Source: an uncultured Oscillospiraceae bacterium (lineage in GTDB: Bacteria > Bacillota > Clostridia > Oscillospirales > Ruminococcaceae). From it: 21,789 nucleotides of DNA. Both the position numbers and the translations under genes were made by a program. This document shows positions 21,737 through 21,789 of the stretch, piece by piece (positions within the stretch are counted from its first letter, which is position 1; each line of letters opens with the position of its first letter). Where the stretch lies: positions 1 through 21,789 of the forward strand of contig USFO01000017.1 of the NCBI GenBank assembly GCA_900553955.1, given 5' to 3'. The notes under the pieces are model-generated. The model saw only the letters and a list, made by a program, of their open reading frames with translations. It searched no databases and was not told the DNA's origin.

Positions 21737-21789
21737 AGTCACAACCTCCGGCAAAGCCGGAGGCTTGAATAAGCCCTAGAAGGGCATTT
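21737..21789 (+). repeat. Right copy of 53-bp terminal inverted repeat, likely terminator of the atp operon
   Basis: Exact reverse complement of 3-55. It begins at the base after the atpC stop. The CCTCCGGC-AAA-GCCGGAGG hairpin and a second GCCCT-AGA-AGGGC hairpin precede ATTT at the window edge, so it can serve as the 3' end of the atp transcript. Confidence 0.85.

Noticed and set aside
1..21789. The 53-bp inverted terminal repeats taken as the ends of one 21.8-kb transposon
   Set aside because: The content is core metabolism and housekeeping genes with no transposase or integrase, and the repeat looks like a 3'-end hairpin element, so repeat-bounded contig ends are more likely.

Overview
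The window looks like chromosomal DNA from a low-to-mid GC, strictly or mainly anaerobic Gram-positive of the class Clostridia, most likely an Oscillospiraceae/Ruminococcaceae-type gut bacterium. The reasons are a class III (oxygen-sensitive) ribonucleotide reductase with its radical-SAM activase, strong AGGAGG-type ribosome binding sites with several TTG starts, tRNAs with encoded CCA, sigma-A-type promoters close to TTGACA-17-TATAAT, and a membrane sulfatase of the lipoteichoic acid synthase family. The genus assignment is inference.

Layout. (1) 1-1110: a minus-strand membrane-anchored SGNH-like protein whose catalytic residues appear lost. (2) 1160-1710: tRNA-Thr(CGT) with promoter and terminator, a possible gene remnant, and a second terminator. 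(3) 1638-4617: promoter and proline operon proB-proA-proC with a terminator. (4) 4671-6821: an LTA-synthase-like membrane sulfatase behind a perfect 10-bp palindrome. (5) 6861-7024: tRNA-Pro(GGG). (6) 7039-8441: a GIY-YIG/RAMA-like protein convergent with an M23 peptidase that lacks a signal peptide. (7) 8562-10751: a 662-residue exported protein of unknown function, followed by an array of GAGCAC-based hairpins. (8) 14281 down to 10911 on the minus strand: nrdD-nrdG and a YfcE-like phosphodiesterase. (9) 14210-15404: a gene-free stretch of about 1.2 kb with dispersed repeats, hairpins, a near-consensus promoter and a leader of about 400 nt. (10) 15405-21736: the F-type ATP synthase operon atpB-E-F-(H/A)-G-D-C.

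The most interesting part is the ATP synthase. There is no separate delta gene. The alpha-subunit ORF begins with about 90 residues that match the C-terminal domain of delta, fused in frame to a complete alpha subunit; the N-terminal domain of delta is absent. The c subunit carries a signal-peptide-like N-terminus and an Ala/Glu-rich spacer, the gamma subunit has a C-terminal extension of about 19 residues, and no atpI is seen. The leader before atpB contains a possible attenuator. Canonical F1 has one delta and three alphas, so the fusion raises a stoichiometry question.

At the sequence level, the two ends of the window are perfect 53-bp inverted copies of a double-hairpin repeat, each lying at the 3' end of a gene. 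A dispersed repeat of about 62 bp occurs two to three times on the same strand. The octamer TTGAGCAC (both strands) occurs 14 times, in several reading frames and in hairpins, where less than one is expected by chance. All identifications come from reading the sequence; no database search was run.
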